A DNA stretch of 64,000 bases from CAWBLP01 sp963789495 (lineage in GTDB: Bacteria; Pseudomonadota; Alphaproteobacteria; Acetobacterales; Acetobacteraceae): assembly GCA_963789495.1 (NCBI GenBank), contig CAWBLP010000031.1, positions 1-64,000 on the forward strand, read 5' to 3'. The first letter of the stretch is position 1. Each line of letters opens with the position of its first letter. The notes below the pieces were generated by a model. That model did no database searches, was not told the origin of the DNA, and saw nothing but the letters and a program-made list of their open reading frames with translations. Positions 33,636 through 42,184 of this stretch are shown here, piece by piece. A program made the position numbers and the translations under genes.

Positions 33636-33652
33636 CTCGCCCGCAGTGTCCT
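33636..33652 (+). repeat. 17-bp target duplication, right copy
   Basis: CTCGCCCGCAGTGTCCT is identical to the copy at the left end of the ISNCY-type element. The joined pre-insertion site would read straight into the terminal repeat of hairpin-cluster copy D. Confidence 0.8.
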
Positions 33653-33654
33653 GT

Positions 33655-33850
33655 GGCGGAGCGCGGCAGGCATCGGGGCTTTGCCCCGAACCCCACCAGG
33701 AGGCGTTGCCTCCTGGACCGCCAGCAAAGGCGCGCCTTTGCAATCAAAATCGGTTCCAAGGGCCGGGCCCTTGGCGGGGATGCAAGGGGCAGCGCCCCTT
33801 GATGGCGGTTTGGGGGCAACGCCCCCGATATTTCCTGCCTCCCGCCACCA
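33655..33850 (+). repeat. Hairpin-cluster repeat, copy D (short form)
   Basis: This is a shorter member lacking the long GGGGTGGGG stem. It keeps CGGGGCTTTGCCCCG, AGGAGGCGTTGCCTCCT, GGACCGCCAGC, CAAAGGCGCGCCTTTG, CCAAGGGCCGGGCCCTTGG, AAGGGGCAGCGCCCCTT and GGGGGCAACGCCCCC. The ends are inverted relatives (GTGGCGGAGCGCGGCAGG and CCTGCCTCCCGCCAC). It lies upstream of the helicase gene, so it is in a promoter-side position, unlike copies A and C. Confidence 0.8.
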
Positions 33851-33896
33851 GCGCGGATGCATGGCACAGAGCGCGGAATTCTGCTTACCTCCCGGC

Positions 33897-36410
33897 ATGG
33901 AAGGAACATTACCGGAACCGTTCGCCGGCTGGTTCGCCCGTCAGGGCTGGGCTCCCCGGCCGCACCAGCTCGCCATGCTGGACGCAGCGCGGGCCGGCCA
34001 CAGCATGCTGCTGGTGGCGCCGACCGGTGGTGGCAAGACGCTGGCCGGGTTCCTGCCCAGCCTGGTGGACCTCGCGCGGGCGCCGCTGCCAGGCCTCCAC
34101 ACGCTATATGTCAGCCCGCTGAAGGCGCTCGCCACCGACATCGCCCGCAACCTGCTGCGCCCGGTGCAGGACATGGCGCTGCCGATCCGCATCGAGACCC
34201 GCACCGGCGACACCCCCGCCAACCGGCGTGCACGGCAGCGGGCGGAGCCGCCGCACATCCTGCTGACCACCCCCGAAAGCCTGGCCGTGCTGCTGTCGCT
34301 GCCGGATGGGCCGGCCTTGTTCGCAAGTCTCGCGACCGTGGTGATGGACGAGGTGCACGCGCTGGCCGGCACCAAGCGCGGCGACCAGCTCGCGCTCGGT
34401 GTGGCGCGGCTGGCGCGGCTGGCACCGCGGCTGCGCCGGGTCGGCCTGTCCGCGACGGTCGCCCATCCGGCGGCGATCCAGGCCTATGTCGGCGCCGACC
34501 GGCTGCTCAGCGTTGCCGATGGCGCGCCGCCCGAGCTGGCGATGATGCTGCCGGAGGAGGGGCGGCTGTCCTGGTCCGGCCATATGGGGCTGGAGGCGGC
34601 GCCGCAGGTGATGGCGCGGATCCGCGACGCCGGCATGACCATCGTGTTCGTCAATACCCGCGCCCAGGCGGAGCTGATGTTTCAGGCCCTGTGGAAGCTG
34701 AACGACACCACGCTGCCGATCGCGCTGCATCACGGCTCGCTGGAGGTGGAGCAGCGCCGCAAGGTGGAAGCCGCGATGGCGGGGGGAAAGCTGCGCGCGG
34801 TGGTGGCGACCTCGTCGCTCGATCTGGGCATCGACTGGGGCGGCGTTGACCAGGTGATCCAGGTCGGCGCACCGAAGGGGATTTCGCGGCTGCTGCAACG
34901 CGTCGGACGCGCCAATCACCGCATGGATGAGGCGTCGCGCGCCGTGCTGGTGCCGGCCAACCGGTTCGAGGTGCTGGAATGCGAGGCCGCCATGCTGGGC
35001 GTCGCGGCGCGCGAGCTGGATGGCGATCCGCCCCGCCCCGGCGGGCTGGATGTGCTCGCCCAGCACCTGCTGGGCCTGGCGTGCAGCGCGCCGTTCCTGC
35101 CGGATGACGTGTTCGCGGAAATCCGCGAGGCCGCGCCCTACGCCGCCCTGTCACGCCAGGATTTCGACGACGTGTTGCGCTTCGTCGAGGATGGCGGCTA
35201 CGCGCTGGCCGCCTATGACCGCTGGCGGAAACTGTTCCGCGACAGCGAGGGCCGGGTGCACGTCCGCAGCGCCCGCATCGCCGCGCAGCACCGGATGAAT
35301 ATCGGCACCATCGTGCAGGCGCCGCTGCTGAAGGTGCGACTGACGGGCTCGAAACGGCATTTCGGGCCGGTGCTGGGCGAGATCGAGGAGTATTTCGTCA
35401 ATCTGCTGCGTCCGGGCGACACGTTCATGTTCGCCGGTCGGCTGCTGCGCTTCGTGCGGCTGCGCGAGATGGTGGTGGAATGCGCGGATGGCGGCACCGG
35501 GGAGCCGATGGTGCCGGCCTATGAAGGCGGCCGGCTGCCGCTGACCACCAACCTCGCCGACCGCGTGCGCGCGCTGTTGCAGACGCCGGCGCGCTGGGAC
35601 CTGTTCCCGGAGCAGGTGCAGGACTGGCTGCGCCTGCAACGCGCCCGGTCGCGCCTGCCCGGACGCAACGATCTGCTGGTGGAGACGTTTCCGCGCGGCG
35701 ATCGCTGGTACCTGGTGGCGTATTGCTTCGAGGGCCGCAACGCGCACCAGACGCTGGGCATGCTGCTGACCAAGCGCATGGAGCGCGCCGGCTTCGCGCC
35801 GCTCGGCTTCGTCGCCACCGACTACGTGCTGGGCATCTGGTCGGCGCACCAGCCGACGGATGTCGCGACGCTGTTCGACCAGGACATGCTGGGCGACGAC
35901 CTGGAGACCTGGCTGGCCGAAAGCTCCATGCTGAAGCGCACGTTTCGCAATATCGCGGTGGTCGCCGGGCTGATCGAGCGCCACCATCCCGGCGCGGATA
36001 AATCGCGCAAACAGGTGACGGTGAACAGCGACCTGATCTACGACGTGCTTCGCAAGCACCAGCCCGACCATATCCTGCTGCGTGCCACCCGCGCCGACGC
36101 GGCGACCGGGCTGATCGATGTCGGCCGCATCGCCGGGATGCTCGCCCGCGCGAAAGGACGGATCGTCCATATGGTGCTGTCGCGGGTCTCGCCGCTGGCG
36201 GTGCCGGTGCTGCTGGAGATCGGGCGGGAGAGCGTGCGCAGCGGCGACGACGAGGAGAAACTGTTGGCCGAAGCCGAGGCAATCATCGCGGAAGCCACCG
36301 GAGAGGCGGAGCCGCCGCATCGCGGCGTGCCGGACCGCTCATCGGTGAAGACGATCCATCGGCGGAATGTGCTGCGCCAGCGGCCGAAGCAGGCGAGCCT
36401 GTTCACATGA
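33897..36410 (+). CDS. Lhr-type DEXH helicase, ligase-associated DNA damage response
   Basis: This 837-residue superfamily 2 helicase is of the short Lhr type that accompanies bacterial ATP-dependent ligase repair clusters. Walker A is LLVAPTGGGKTLAGFLPS, and the DEXH box is VVMDEVHALAGTKRGDQ. Other motifs are LLTTPESLAVLL, VGLSATVAHP, RAVVATSSLDLGIDWGGVDQ and LLQRVGRANHRMDEASR. The ATG at 33897 gives MEGTLPEPFAGWFARQGWAP, the usual start; the upstream open frame crosses a non-coding repeat. The stop overlaps the pdeM start as ATGA. It presumably unwinds RNA-DNA hybrids or damaged duplexes. Confidence 0.9.
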   Translation: MEGTLPEPFAGWFARQGWAPRPHQLAMLDAARAGHSMLLVAPTGGGKTLAGFLPSLVDLARAPLPGLHTLYVSPLKALATDIARNLLRPVQDMALPIRIETRTGDTPANRRARQRAEPPHILLTTPESLAVLLSLPDGPALFASLATVVMDEVHALAGTKRGDQLALGVARLARLAPRLRRVGLSATVAHPAAIQAYVGADRLLSVADGAPPELAMMLPEEGRLSWSGHMGLEAAPQVMARIRDAGMTIVFVNTRAQAELMFQALWKLNDTTLPIALHHGSLEVEQRRKVEAAMAGGKLRAVVATSSLDLGIDWGGVDQVIQVGAPKGISRLLQRVGRANHRMDEASRAVLVPANRFEVLECEAAMLGVAARELDGDPPRPGGLDVLAQHLLGLACSAPFLPDDVFAEIREAAPYAALSRQDFDDVLRFVEDGGYALAAYDRWRKLFRDSEGRVHVRSARIAAQHRMNIGTIVQAPLLKVRLTGSKRHFGPVLGEIEEYFVNLLRPGDTFMFAGRLLRFVRLREMVVECADGGTGEPMVPAYEGGRLPLTTNLADRVRALLQTPARWDLFPEQVQDWLRLQRARSRLPGRNDLLVETFPRGDRWYLVAYCFEGRNAHQTLGMLLTKRMERAGFAPLGFVATDYVLGIWSAHQPTDVATLFDQDMLGDDLETWLAESSMLKRTFRNIAVVAGLIERHHPGADKSRKQVTVNSDLIYDVLRKHQPDHILLRATRADAATGLIDVGRIAGMLARAKGRIVHMVLSRVSPLAVPVLLEIGRESVRSGDDEEKLLAEAEAIIAEATGEAEPPHRGVPDRSSVKTIHRRNVLRQRPKQASLFT

Positions 36411-37093
36411 CCGCCGCCCCCATCCATCTCGCCGGCGAGCGCCTGATGCTCGACCCCGCCGGTGCGCTGTTCTGGCCCGCCACCGGGCTGCTCGCCGTCT
36501 CCGACCTGCACCTGGAAAAGGGCTCGTCCTTCGCCCGCAAGGGCATGCTGCTGCCACCCTGGGACACCCATGCGACGCTGGAACGCCTGACGCTGCTGCT
36601 GCGCCGCTATCAGCCGCGCATCGTGCTGGCGCTGGGTGACAGCTTCCACGATGCAGACGGCGCCGGTCGCCTGCCGCGCGGCGAATTGGCGCGCTTGAAT
36701 GCCATGACCGAGGCGCATCGCTTCATCTGGGTCCAGGGCAACCACGACCCCACACCGCCGGCAGGCATCGGCGGCGAATGGGTCGAGAGCTTCGTGACCA
36801 CGCCGCTGGTGTTCCGTCACAGCGCCATCGCCGGCGCGCCGCCAGGCGAAATCAGCGGCCACTACCACCCCAAGGCGGCGGTGCCGGCGCGCGGCGGCTC
36901 GGTGTCGCGGCCGTGCTTCGTGGTCGATGCGCGGCGCGTGATGATGCCAGCCTTCGGCGCCTATACCGGCGGGCTCGACATCCGCGACCCCGCCATCACC
37001 CGCCTATTCCCTCGCGGCGCCCGCATGTTCCTGCTCGGCAAGGATCGCCTGTACAGCTTTGCCCAAACCGGGCTGCGTGCGGAACGCGCATGA
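36407..37093 (+). CDS. pdeM: Ligase-associated DNA damage response nuclease PdeM
   Basis: This 228-residue calcineurin-like metallophosphoesterase is named PdeM in ligase-associated repair operons. Metal-site motifs are LAVSDLHLEKGSSFARKG, VLALGDSFHDADG, FIWVQGNHDPTPP and ISGHYHPKAAVP. The C-terminal half includes VVDARRVMMPAFGAYTGGL, typical of this subfamily. It is coupled by ATGA on both sides, to the helicase upstream and the photolyase downstream. The usual ATP-dependent ligase and exonuclease partners are not in this window. Confidence 0.9.
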   Translation: MTAAPIHLAGERLMLDPAGALFWPATGLLAVSDLHLEKGSSFARKGMLLPPWDTHATLERLTLLLRRYQPRIVLALGDSFHDADGAGRLPRGELARLNAMTEAHRFIWVQGNHDPTPPAGIGGEWVESFVTTPLVFRHSAIAGAPPGEISGHYHPKAAVPARGGSVSRPCFVVDARRVMMPAFGAYTGGLDIRDPAITRLFPRGARMFLLGKDRLYSFAQTGLRAERA

Positions 37094-38511
37094 CGCAGGC
37101 CGCACCGGTCCTTTTATGGTTCCGCAACGATCTTCGCCTGGCCGATCACGCCGCGCTGCAGGCGGCGTTGCAGACCGGCCGGCCGGTGCTGCCGGTCTAT
37201 GTGCTGGACGAACCGGCGGCGGGGCGCTGGGCACCGGGCGGGGCGGCGCGCTGGTGGCTGCACCACAGCCTGGCGGGGCTCGCCGACGCGCTGCGGCAGC
37301 GCGGCGCAACGCTGGTACTGCGGCGTGGTCCGGCCGCACAGGAAATTCCGGAGCTGATCCGGCAGACCGGCGCGGCAGCGGTGTTCACCGGCAGTACAGC
37401 CGAACCCTGGGCCCGCCACCGCGACAAAGCGATCGCAGAGGACCTGGCCCGGCGTGGCGTCCGGCTGCACCGGCTCCGCACCACCACCCTGTTCCATCCG
37501 GACGCGCCACAGACCCGCGCCGGCACATCGTTCACCGTGTTCACGCCGTTCGCCCGCGCCTGCCGCGACCTGCCGCCGCCCAAGCCACCCGATCCGGCAC
37601 CCGACCGCATCGCCTGCCCCAGCCCCCCACGATCCGATCGGCTGGAGGACTGGCATCTGCTGCCAACCCGCCCGGATTGGGCCGGTGGCCTGCGCGATAC
37701 CTGGACGCCGGGCGAGGCCGCGGCCCAGCGCCGTCTGGCTGCGTTCGCCACGCACGGGTTGGACAGCTACGCCGATGCCCGCGATTTCCCCGGCAAGGCG
37801 GGCACCTCCCGGCTCTCCCCGCATCTGAGCTTTGGCGAGCTCTCGGCCGCCCAGCTATGGCATGCCATCGTTCAGCTTTCCCCCAGCCGGCATCGCGACG
37901 GCTTCCTCCGCGAACTGCTGTGGCGGGAATTCTGCCACCATCTGCTCTGGCATCATCCCGGCCTGCCGGACCAACCGCTGCGCCCGGCCTTTGCCGCCAT
38001 GCCTTGGCGGGAGGACCAGGCCGCCCTGCAGGCGTGGCAGCGCGGCGAAACCGGGATCCCGATCATCGATGCCGGTATGCGCCAGCTCTGGCAGACCGGG
38101 TGGATGCACAACCGGGTGCGCATGATCGTCGCGAGCTTCCTGACCAAGCACCTGCTGCTGCCCTGGCAGGCCGGAGAAGCCTGGTTCTGGGACACGTTGG
38201 TGGATGCCGACCTGGCCAATAATGCGGCCAATTGGCAGTGGGTGGCGGGTTGCGGCGCCGACGCGGCTCCCTATTTCCGAATCTTCAACCCCGTGTTGCA
38301 AGGACGCAAATTCGATCCCGCCGGCAACTTTGTCCGCCAGTTCGTGCCGCAATTGGCGCGGCTCGACGCGCGTGTGATCCACACACCCTGGGAGATGGCC
38401 GCCTCGGTCCCCGAAACCGGCCACTGCTATCCATCCCCGATCGAGGATCTTGCCGCCGGACGCGCCCGCGCGCTGGCCGCCTACGCCACCATCCGCAACA
38501 AACAGGACTGA
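37090..38511 (+). CDS. phrB: Deoxyribodipyrimidine photolyase
   Basis: This 473-residue flavoprotein uses blue light to split cyclobutane pyrimidine dimers. The N-terminal alpha/beta antenna domain starts VLLWFRNDLRLADHAALQAA. The C-terminal FAD domain includes TSRLSPHLSFGELSAAQLWH, LLWREFCHHLLWHHP, TGIPIIDAGMRQLWQTGWMH, RVRMIVASFLTKHLLLPW and DLANNAANWQWVAGCGADAA. The electron-transfer tryptophans and the DADLANNxxNWQWVAGxG block are intact. It is translationally coupled to pdeM. Placement with a helicase and nuclease makes a compact DNA repair operon. Confidence 0.93.
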   Translation: MTQAAPVLLWFRNDLRLADHAALQAALQTGRPVLPVYVLDEPAAGRWAPGGAARWWLHHSLAGLADALRQRGATLVLRRGPAAQEIPELIRQTGAAAVFTGSTAEPWARHRDKAIAEDLARRGVRLHRLRTTTLFHPDAPQTRAGTSFTVFTPFARACRDLPPPKPPDPAPDRIACPSPPRSDRLEDWHLLPTRPDWAGGLRDTWTPGEAAAQRRLAAFATHGLDSYADARDFPGKAGTSRLSPHLSFGELSAAQLWHAIVQLSPSRHRDGFLRELLWREFCHHLLWHHPGLPDQPLRPAFAAMPWREDQAALQAWQRGETGIPIIDAGMRQLWQTGWMHNRVRMIVASFLTKHLLLPWQAGEAWFWDTLVDADLANNAANWQWVAGCGADAAPYFRIFNPVLQGRKFDPAGNFVRQFVPQLARLDARVIHTPWEMAASVPETGHCYPSPIEDLAAGRARALAAYATIRNKQD

Positions 38512-38569
38512 GCCTCGCGCGCAGTTGCTTGGCGCAAACCGTCACGCCACGGTATGCCGGTGCAACGAA

Positions 38570-39247
38570 ATGCTTCCTTTAGCCATCCCTGCCGGCACGG
38601 CCATCCGGGTGGTCGGCGACGTGCACGGCGACGCCACGGGCTTCGCCTATGCCACCGCCACCGAGCGCTTCGTGGTCCAACTCGGCGATCTCGTCGATTA
38701 CGGACCCAACAGCGCCGACGTGCTGCGTACCATGTTCCGGCTGATCGATGAGAAGCGGGGCCTGTTCCTGCTGGGCAACCATGACCTCAAGCTCGCCCGC
38801 ATCCTGGCCGGCCAACCGATGCGCACCGAGCCGGTGGTGCAGGCCACGATCGAGCAGCTCGATCCCGCGCTGCGCGAGCGCGTGGTCCGGGAAGTGGCGC
38901 AGGCGCCGGCCTGGCTGCGGTGCGACCAGTCCCTGTTCGTGCATGGCGGCTTCCACACCGCGATGCTGGAACAGCTGCCGCCGGTTCTGGGGCTGGAGCG
39001 CCCGGTCGGGCCGGTCGCGCGCGCTTTGTACGGCGAACCGACCGGCCGCATCCAGGCGGATGGCTATCCCGAGCGCAGCCTGCGCTGGGTGGACCGCATC
39101 CCCGCCGGCTTCACCGTCTATTGCGGGCACGACCGGCGCAGCACCGATGGAAGGCCCTATGTGCGCAAAGGCGCCGCAGGCGGCACCGCCGTGTTCCTCG
39201 ACACCGGCGCCGGCAAGGGCGGGCATCTTTCCTGGATCGATCTGTAG
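38570..39247 (+). CDS. Calcineurin-like metallophosphoesterase (PrpE/ApaH-like)
   Basis: This 225-residue phosphoesterase of the PP2A-like bacterial group has RVVGDVHGDATGFAYA, FVVQLGDLVDYGPNS, GLFLLGNHDLKLARI, SLFVHGGFHTAML and FTVYCGHDRRSTDG, so all metal ligands are present. The ATG at 38570 is chosen because upstream codons lie in the photolyase gene. Related proteins are protein phosphatases or bis(5'-nucleosyl)-tetraphosphatases. The substrate is unresolved. It sits 58 bp after phrB and may belong to the same transcript. Confidence 0.83.
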   Translation: MLPLAIPAGTAIRVVGDVHGDATGFAYATATERFVVQLGDLVDYGPNSADVLRTMFRLIDEKRGLFLLGNHDLKLARILAGQPMRTEPVVQATIEQLDPALRERVVREVAQAPAWLRCDQSLFVHGGFHTAMLEQLPPVLGLERPVGPVARALYGEPTGRIQADGYPERSLRWVDRIPAGFTVYCGHDRRSTDGRPYVRKGAAGGTAVFLDTGAGKGGHLSWIDL

Positions 39248-39269
39248 CAGCCGGCGCCACGCGCCCGCG

Positions 39270-39562
39270 CCCGGGGTGGGACGCGGCAAGTATCGGGGCT
39301 TTGCCCCGCACCCCACCAGGAGGCTTGGCCTCCTGGACCTCCAGCAAAGGCTCAGCCTTTGCAATCGGATTCGGTTTGGGGTGGGGAGGGGGCGCGGCGA
39401 TCCCGGACCTTGGCGATATCGCGGAACGGCCCCTCCCCACCCCAAACGGAGTCGGTTCCAAGGGCCGGGCCCTTGGCGGGGATGCAAGGGGCAGCGCCCC
39501 TTGCTGGGGGTTCGGGGGCAACCGCCCCCGATGCTTGCTGTATCCCACCCCGGGCGCGGGTG
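39270..39562 (+). repeat. Hairpin-cluster repeat, copy E (full length)
   Basis: This is the most regular copy. Its ends are GGGTGGGACGCGGCAAGTAT and the complement of CCGGGGTGGGATACAGCAAG. In order: CGGGGCTTTGCCCCG, AGGAGGCTTGGCCTCCT, GGACCTCCAGC, CAAAGGCTCAGCCTTTG, GGTTTGGGGTGGGGAGGGGG paired with CCCCTCCCCACCCCAAAC, CCAAGGGCCGGGCCCTTGG, AAGGGGCAGCGCCCCTT and GGGGGCAACCGCCCCC. It separates two genes on the same strand. Confidence 0.85.
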
Positions 39563-39637
39563 CGTGGCACAGCAGGACAAGTGGCGCCGGACGTGGCAGG
39601 ATCGCCCGACCAATCCCCTGTGGGATCAGCTCGTGAG

Positions 39638-40165
39638 ATGCGTCAGCTTCTGCTCCTGCGCCATGCCAAGTCCTCCCGGGACGATCCGAAGCAGCCGGAT
39701 CGCGAGCGCCCGCTGAGTCCACGCGGCCACCGCGCCGCCGGCGTCATGCGCCGCTGCATGCGGGAGCTGGGATTATTGCCGGACCTGGTGCTGGTCTCCA
39801 CCGCGCGACGCACGATGGAGACGCTGGAAGCGCTGGAACCCTGGGACGAGACACCGCTGATCGAGCCGATGGACTCCCTCTACCTCGCCTCGGCCACGCA
39901 ATTGCTGACCACCCTGCACGGCGTCGGCGAGGTGGTCCGCAGCGTGCTGGTGATCGCTCACAATCCCGGCCTGCATGAGCTGGCGCTGGCCCTGGTCGGT
40001 CCGCCACCGATCGGCGAGACGAGCGAGACGGCCCGCCGGCTGGCCGCCGGGTTCCCCACCGGCGCATTGGCGGAGTTCATCGTTCCCGCCCGATGGTGGG
40101 AGCTGGATGTCGGCGGCGCCAGGTTGCAGCGCTTCCTCATGCCGCGCGAGCAGGAAGCCGACTGA
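39638..40165 (+). CDS. SixA-like histidine phosphatase
   Basis: This 175-residue member of the histidine phosphatase (phosphoglycerate-mutase) superfamily has the phosphorylated-His motif QLLLLRHAKSSRDD, then ERPLSPRGHRAAGVM, LVLVSTARRTMETLE, and the second catalytic His in SVLVIAHNPGLHELAL. Length and motifs match SixA, which dephosphorylates histidine-phosphotransfer proteins or the nitrogen PTS protein in enterobacteria. It lies 8 bp before the CYTH-CHAD gene. SixA next to CHAD proteins recurs in alphaproteobacteria in my experience of such loci, suggesting a phosphate-related role. Confidence 0.85.
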   Translation: MRQLLLLRHAKSSRDDPKQPDRERPLSPRGHRAAGVMRRCMRELGLLPDLVLVSTARRTMETLEALEPWDETPLIEPMDSLYLASATQLLTTLHGVGEVVRSVLVIAHNPGLHELALALVGPPPIGETSETARRLAAGFPTGALAEFIVPARWWELDVGGARLQRFLMPREQEAD

Positions 40166-40173
40166 TAGGCGCC

Positions 40174-41637
40174 ATGGAACTCGAACTGCACCTCGATCCG
40201 GACGATGCCGCCCGTCTGCCACGGCTGTCCTGCATCACCCGTTCGGCACCCGGCCGTCCGCGCGTGCAGAAGCTGCGGCAGATCTGGCACGACGATGCGG
40301 AACGGTCACTTGCCCGGCGAGCGCTGTGCCTGGCGCAGGCCCGGGATGGCTGGCGTCTGGAACGACTGCAACCCGGTTCGGCGGTCTGGCTGCCTGGGAC
40401 ACCATCGCCGGTGCTGGAGCGCGCCGCCGACGTCGCGGCCTTCGCGCAGGCGCTGCCCTCACCGCTTGCCCCCGTCGCAGCCTTCGAGGGCCGCCTGGCG
40501 AGCTACGAGGTGAGCGGCGACGAAGGTCCCGCGACACTGGGCCTGCTGCGCGGCACGTTGCGCGCCGTCGCGGACGAGCGGCCGGTCTGCCGGGTGCATC
40601 TGGGGGGTACGGAAGCGGCGGTGCACGCGCTGGCGCTGGCAATTGCCGCGGAGCTGCGCCTGGCGGTGCCGCAGGCCTCGCTGGCGGCCGAAGGGCAGTC
40701 GCTGGCCCATGGCGCACCGGCCCCGCCGCGACACAGTGGCGCTCCCTGGCTGCCGCCGGGATTGTCCATCATCGGGGCGTTCGGCTTTGTGCTGGGACAT
40801 CTGACCGATGTGATCCTGCATGCCGCCGCGGCGGTCGGGGCGCCCGGCGCCGACCCGGAGCCGGTGCACCAGATGCGGGTGGCGGTGCGGCGACTACGCT
40901 CTGCCCTGGCGGTGTTCCGCCCCGCCATCGCATCACCGGCGGTGGATCGCCTCGTCGCCGATCTGAAGGCATTCGGCACGCGCCTGGGCCCGTCGCGCGA
41001 CTGGGACGTGTTCATGAACGAGACGCTGCGGGACGTGCTGGCTGCGGTGCCGGACGACGCGCGGCTCTCCCGCCTGGCCCACGCGGCCGAACGCCGGCGC
41101 CACACCGCCTACCTCACGCTGCGCGAATTCTTGGCAGGGCCGGAATTCCGGCAACTCGGCATCGATCTGGCCTGGCTGGCATCGGCGCAATCCTGGCAGG
41201 CTGACCTGCCCCCCGAGGCGGAGGACGTACTGCAGACCGGACTGTTGTCATTCGCGGGAAGCGTCTTGCATCGCCGCCACCGCAAGCTGCTTGCGGCCGG
41301 CGACCATATCGACGACCTCGATCCGGCCGGCCTCCACGCCGTCCGCCTGCGCGCCAAACGGCTGCGCTACACGGTGGAGATGTTTGCCGCGCTGTTTCCC
41401 GGCAAGGCACCGCGTCGCTTCCTGCGTCGACTCAGCGCCCTGCAAGAGCGCCTCGGCGAACTCAACGACGTTGCCACAGTCGGGCCGTTGCTGGCCGAAC
41501 TTGGCGGACCGGCCGGGCGTCACGGCTACGCGGTTGGGCTGATATCCGGATTCGGCGCCGCACGTGGCGCAGAGCGCCGCGGCCACAGCCTGCGGTCCTG
41601 GCAGAAATTCTGCCACCAATCCCTGTTCTGGGAGTGA
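40174..41637 (+). CDS. CYTH-CHAD domain protein
   Basis: This 487-residue protein has an N-terminal CYTH-like (triphosphate tunnel) domain beginning MELELHLDPDDAARLPRL and containing VQKLRQIWHDDAERSLARR. The C-terminal CHAD domain has conserved His/Arg-rich helices: PEPVHQMRVAVRRLRSAL, LGPSRDWDVFMNETL, and GLHAVRLRAKRLRYTVEMF. The CYTH part lacks the full ExExK start (ELELHL), so its phosphatase activity is doubtful. CHAD domains bind inorganic polyphosphate. Its last four codons (TTC TGG GAG TGA) form the first unit of a downstream tandem repeat, so the gene end seeded or was captured by that array. Confidence 0.87.
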   Translation: MELELHLDPDDAARLPRLSCITRSAPGRPRVQKLRQIWHDDAERSLARRALCLAQARDGWRLERLQPGSAVWLPGTPSPVLERAADVAAFAQALPSPLAPVAAFEGRLASYEVSGDEGPATLGLLRGTLRAVADERPVCRVHLGGTEAAVHALALAIAAELRLAVPQASLAAEGQSLAHGAPAPPRHSGAPWLPPGLSIIGAFGFVLGHLTDVILHAAAAVGAPGADPEPVHQMRVAVRRLRSALAVFRPAIASPAVDRLVADLKAFGTRLGPSRDWDVFMNETLRDVLAAVPDDARLSRLAHAAERRRHTAYLTLREFLAGPEFRQLGIDLAWLASAQSWQADLPPEAEDVLQTGLLSFAGSVLHRRHRKLLAAGDHIDDLDPAGLHAVRLRAKRLRYTVEMFAALFPGKAPRRFLRRLSALQERLGELNDVATVGPLLAELGGPAGRHGYAVGLISGFGAARGAERRGHSLRSWQKFCHQSLFWE

Positions 41638-41865
41638 CATGCCGGGCGCGACAGGGGGCATTCTGGGAGTGCCCGTGCCGGGTGCGACAGGCGGCTTTCT
41701 GGGAGTGATGTGCTGGGCGCGACAGGGGGCGTTCCGGGGGTGCCGTGCTGGGCGCGACAGGGAGCGTTCTGGGAGTCACGTGCCGGGCGCGACAGGGAGC
41801 GTTCTGGGAGTGATGTGCCGGGCGTGAGAGGGGGCGTTCTGGGAGTGCCGTTCTGGGAGTGCCAG
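41626..41865 (+). repeat. 35-bp minisatellite growing from the CHAD gene end
   Basis: There are about six and a half tandem copies of a 35-36 bp unit, TTCTGGGAGTGAC/T...TGCCGGGCGCGACAGG plus GNGC. The first unit includes the last codons and stop of the CHAD gene, and the last is truncated to a doubled TTCTGGGAGTGCC. Both strands show repetitive open frames (for example GATGGILGV-type and RARHVTPR-type peptides), which are by-products of the repeat. Copies differ at a few positions, so it is not an assembly stutter of identical units. Confidence 0.85.
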
Positions 41866-41956
41866 GTCTCCCGCCCCGGGCGTGACTCGACCGAACAGCC
41901 GAAGCCGGGGCCGGCCTCACTCTGGCCGCGGCCCCGGATGTAGCGTCTGGCCTGGA

Positions 41957-42184
41957 CTAGCGCTTCACCGACGGATCTTCCGCCTTCGCGTGGCGCTTTC
42001 CCAGCCGTTCGGCCTCCTTCAGCTTGTCGCCTTCCTTGCCATCCAGTGCCTCGGCTGCATCCCGCGCGGCCTTTTCCACCTTGCCGCTGTCGGCGAACTG
42101 CTTCTGATCGCGATCATAGGCCCGCGCCGCGTCCCAATTGCCTTCGCCCTGGTTTTCGCCCTGCTTCTTCTCCTGGTCGGCCAT
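41957..42184 (-). CDS. Small highly charged protein (75 aa)
   Basis: This 75-residue hydrophilic protein starts MADQEKKQGENQGEGNWDAA and contains REYDR-like RAYDRDQKQFADSGKVEKAA, followed by a charged helix ending HAKAEDPSVKR. It has no hydrophobic segment and few aromatic residues, like small stress or hydrophilin-type proteins. The ATG has AGGAGACGTAAG just upstream. The N-WDAAR-YDR-Q-F pattern looks conserved among relatives, but no function is known. It is transcribed away from pdhA across a 336-bp intergenic region. Confidence 0.68.
   Translation of the reverse strand: MADQEKKQGENQGEGNWDAARAYDRDQKQFADSGKVEKAARDAAEALDGKEGDKLKEAERLGKRHAKAEDPSVKR

Noticed and set aside
41564..41827. Repetitive plus-strand peptide with PGATGGILGV-type units
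   Set aside because: It arises from translating the 35-bp minisatellite; it has no ribosome site and overlaps the end of the CHAD gene.
41626..41865. Possible CRISPR array
   Set aside because: Units are contiguous 35-36 bp repeats with no unique spacers, and no cas genes are present.
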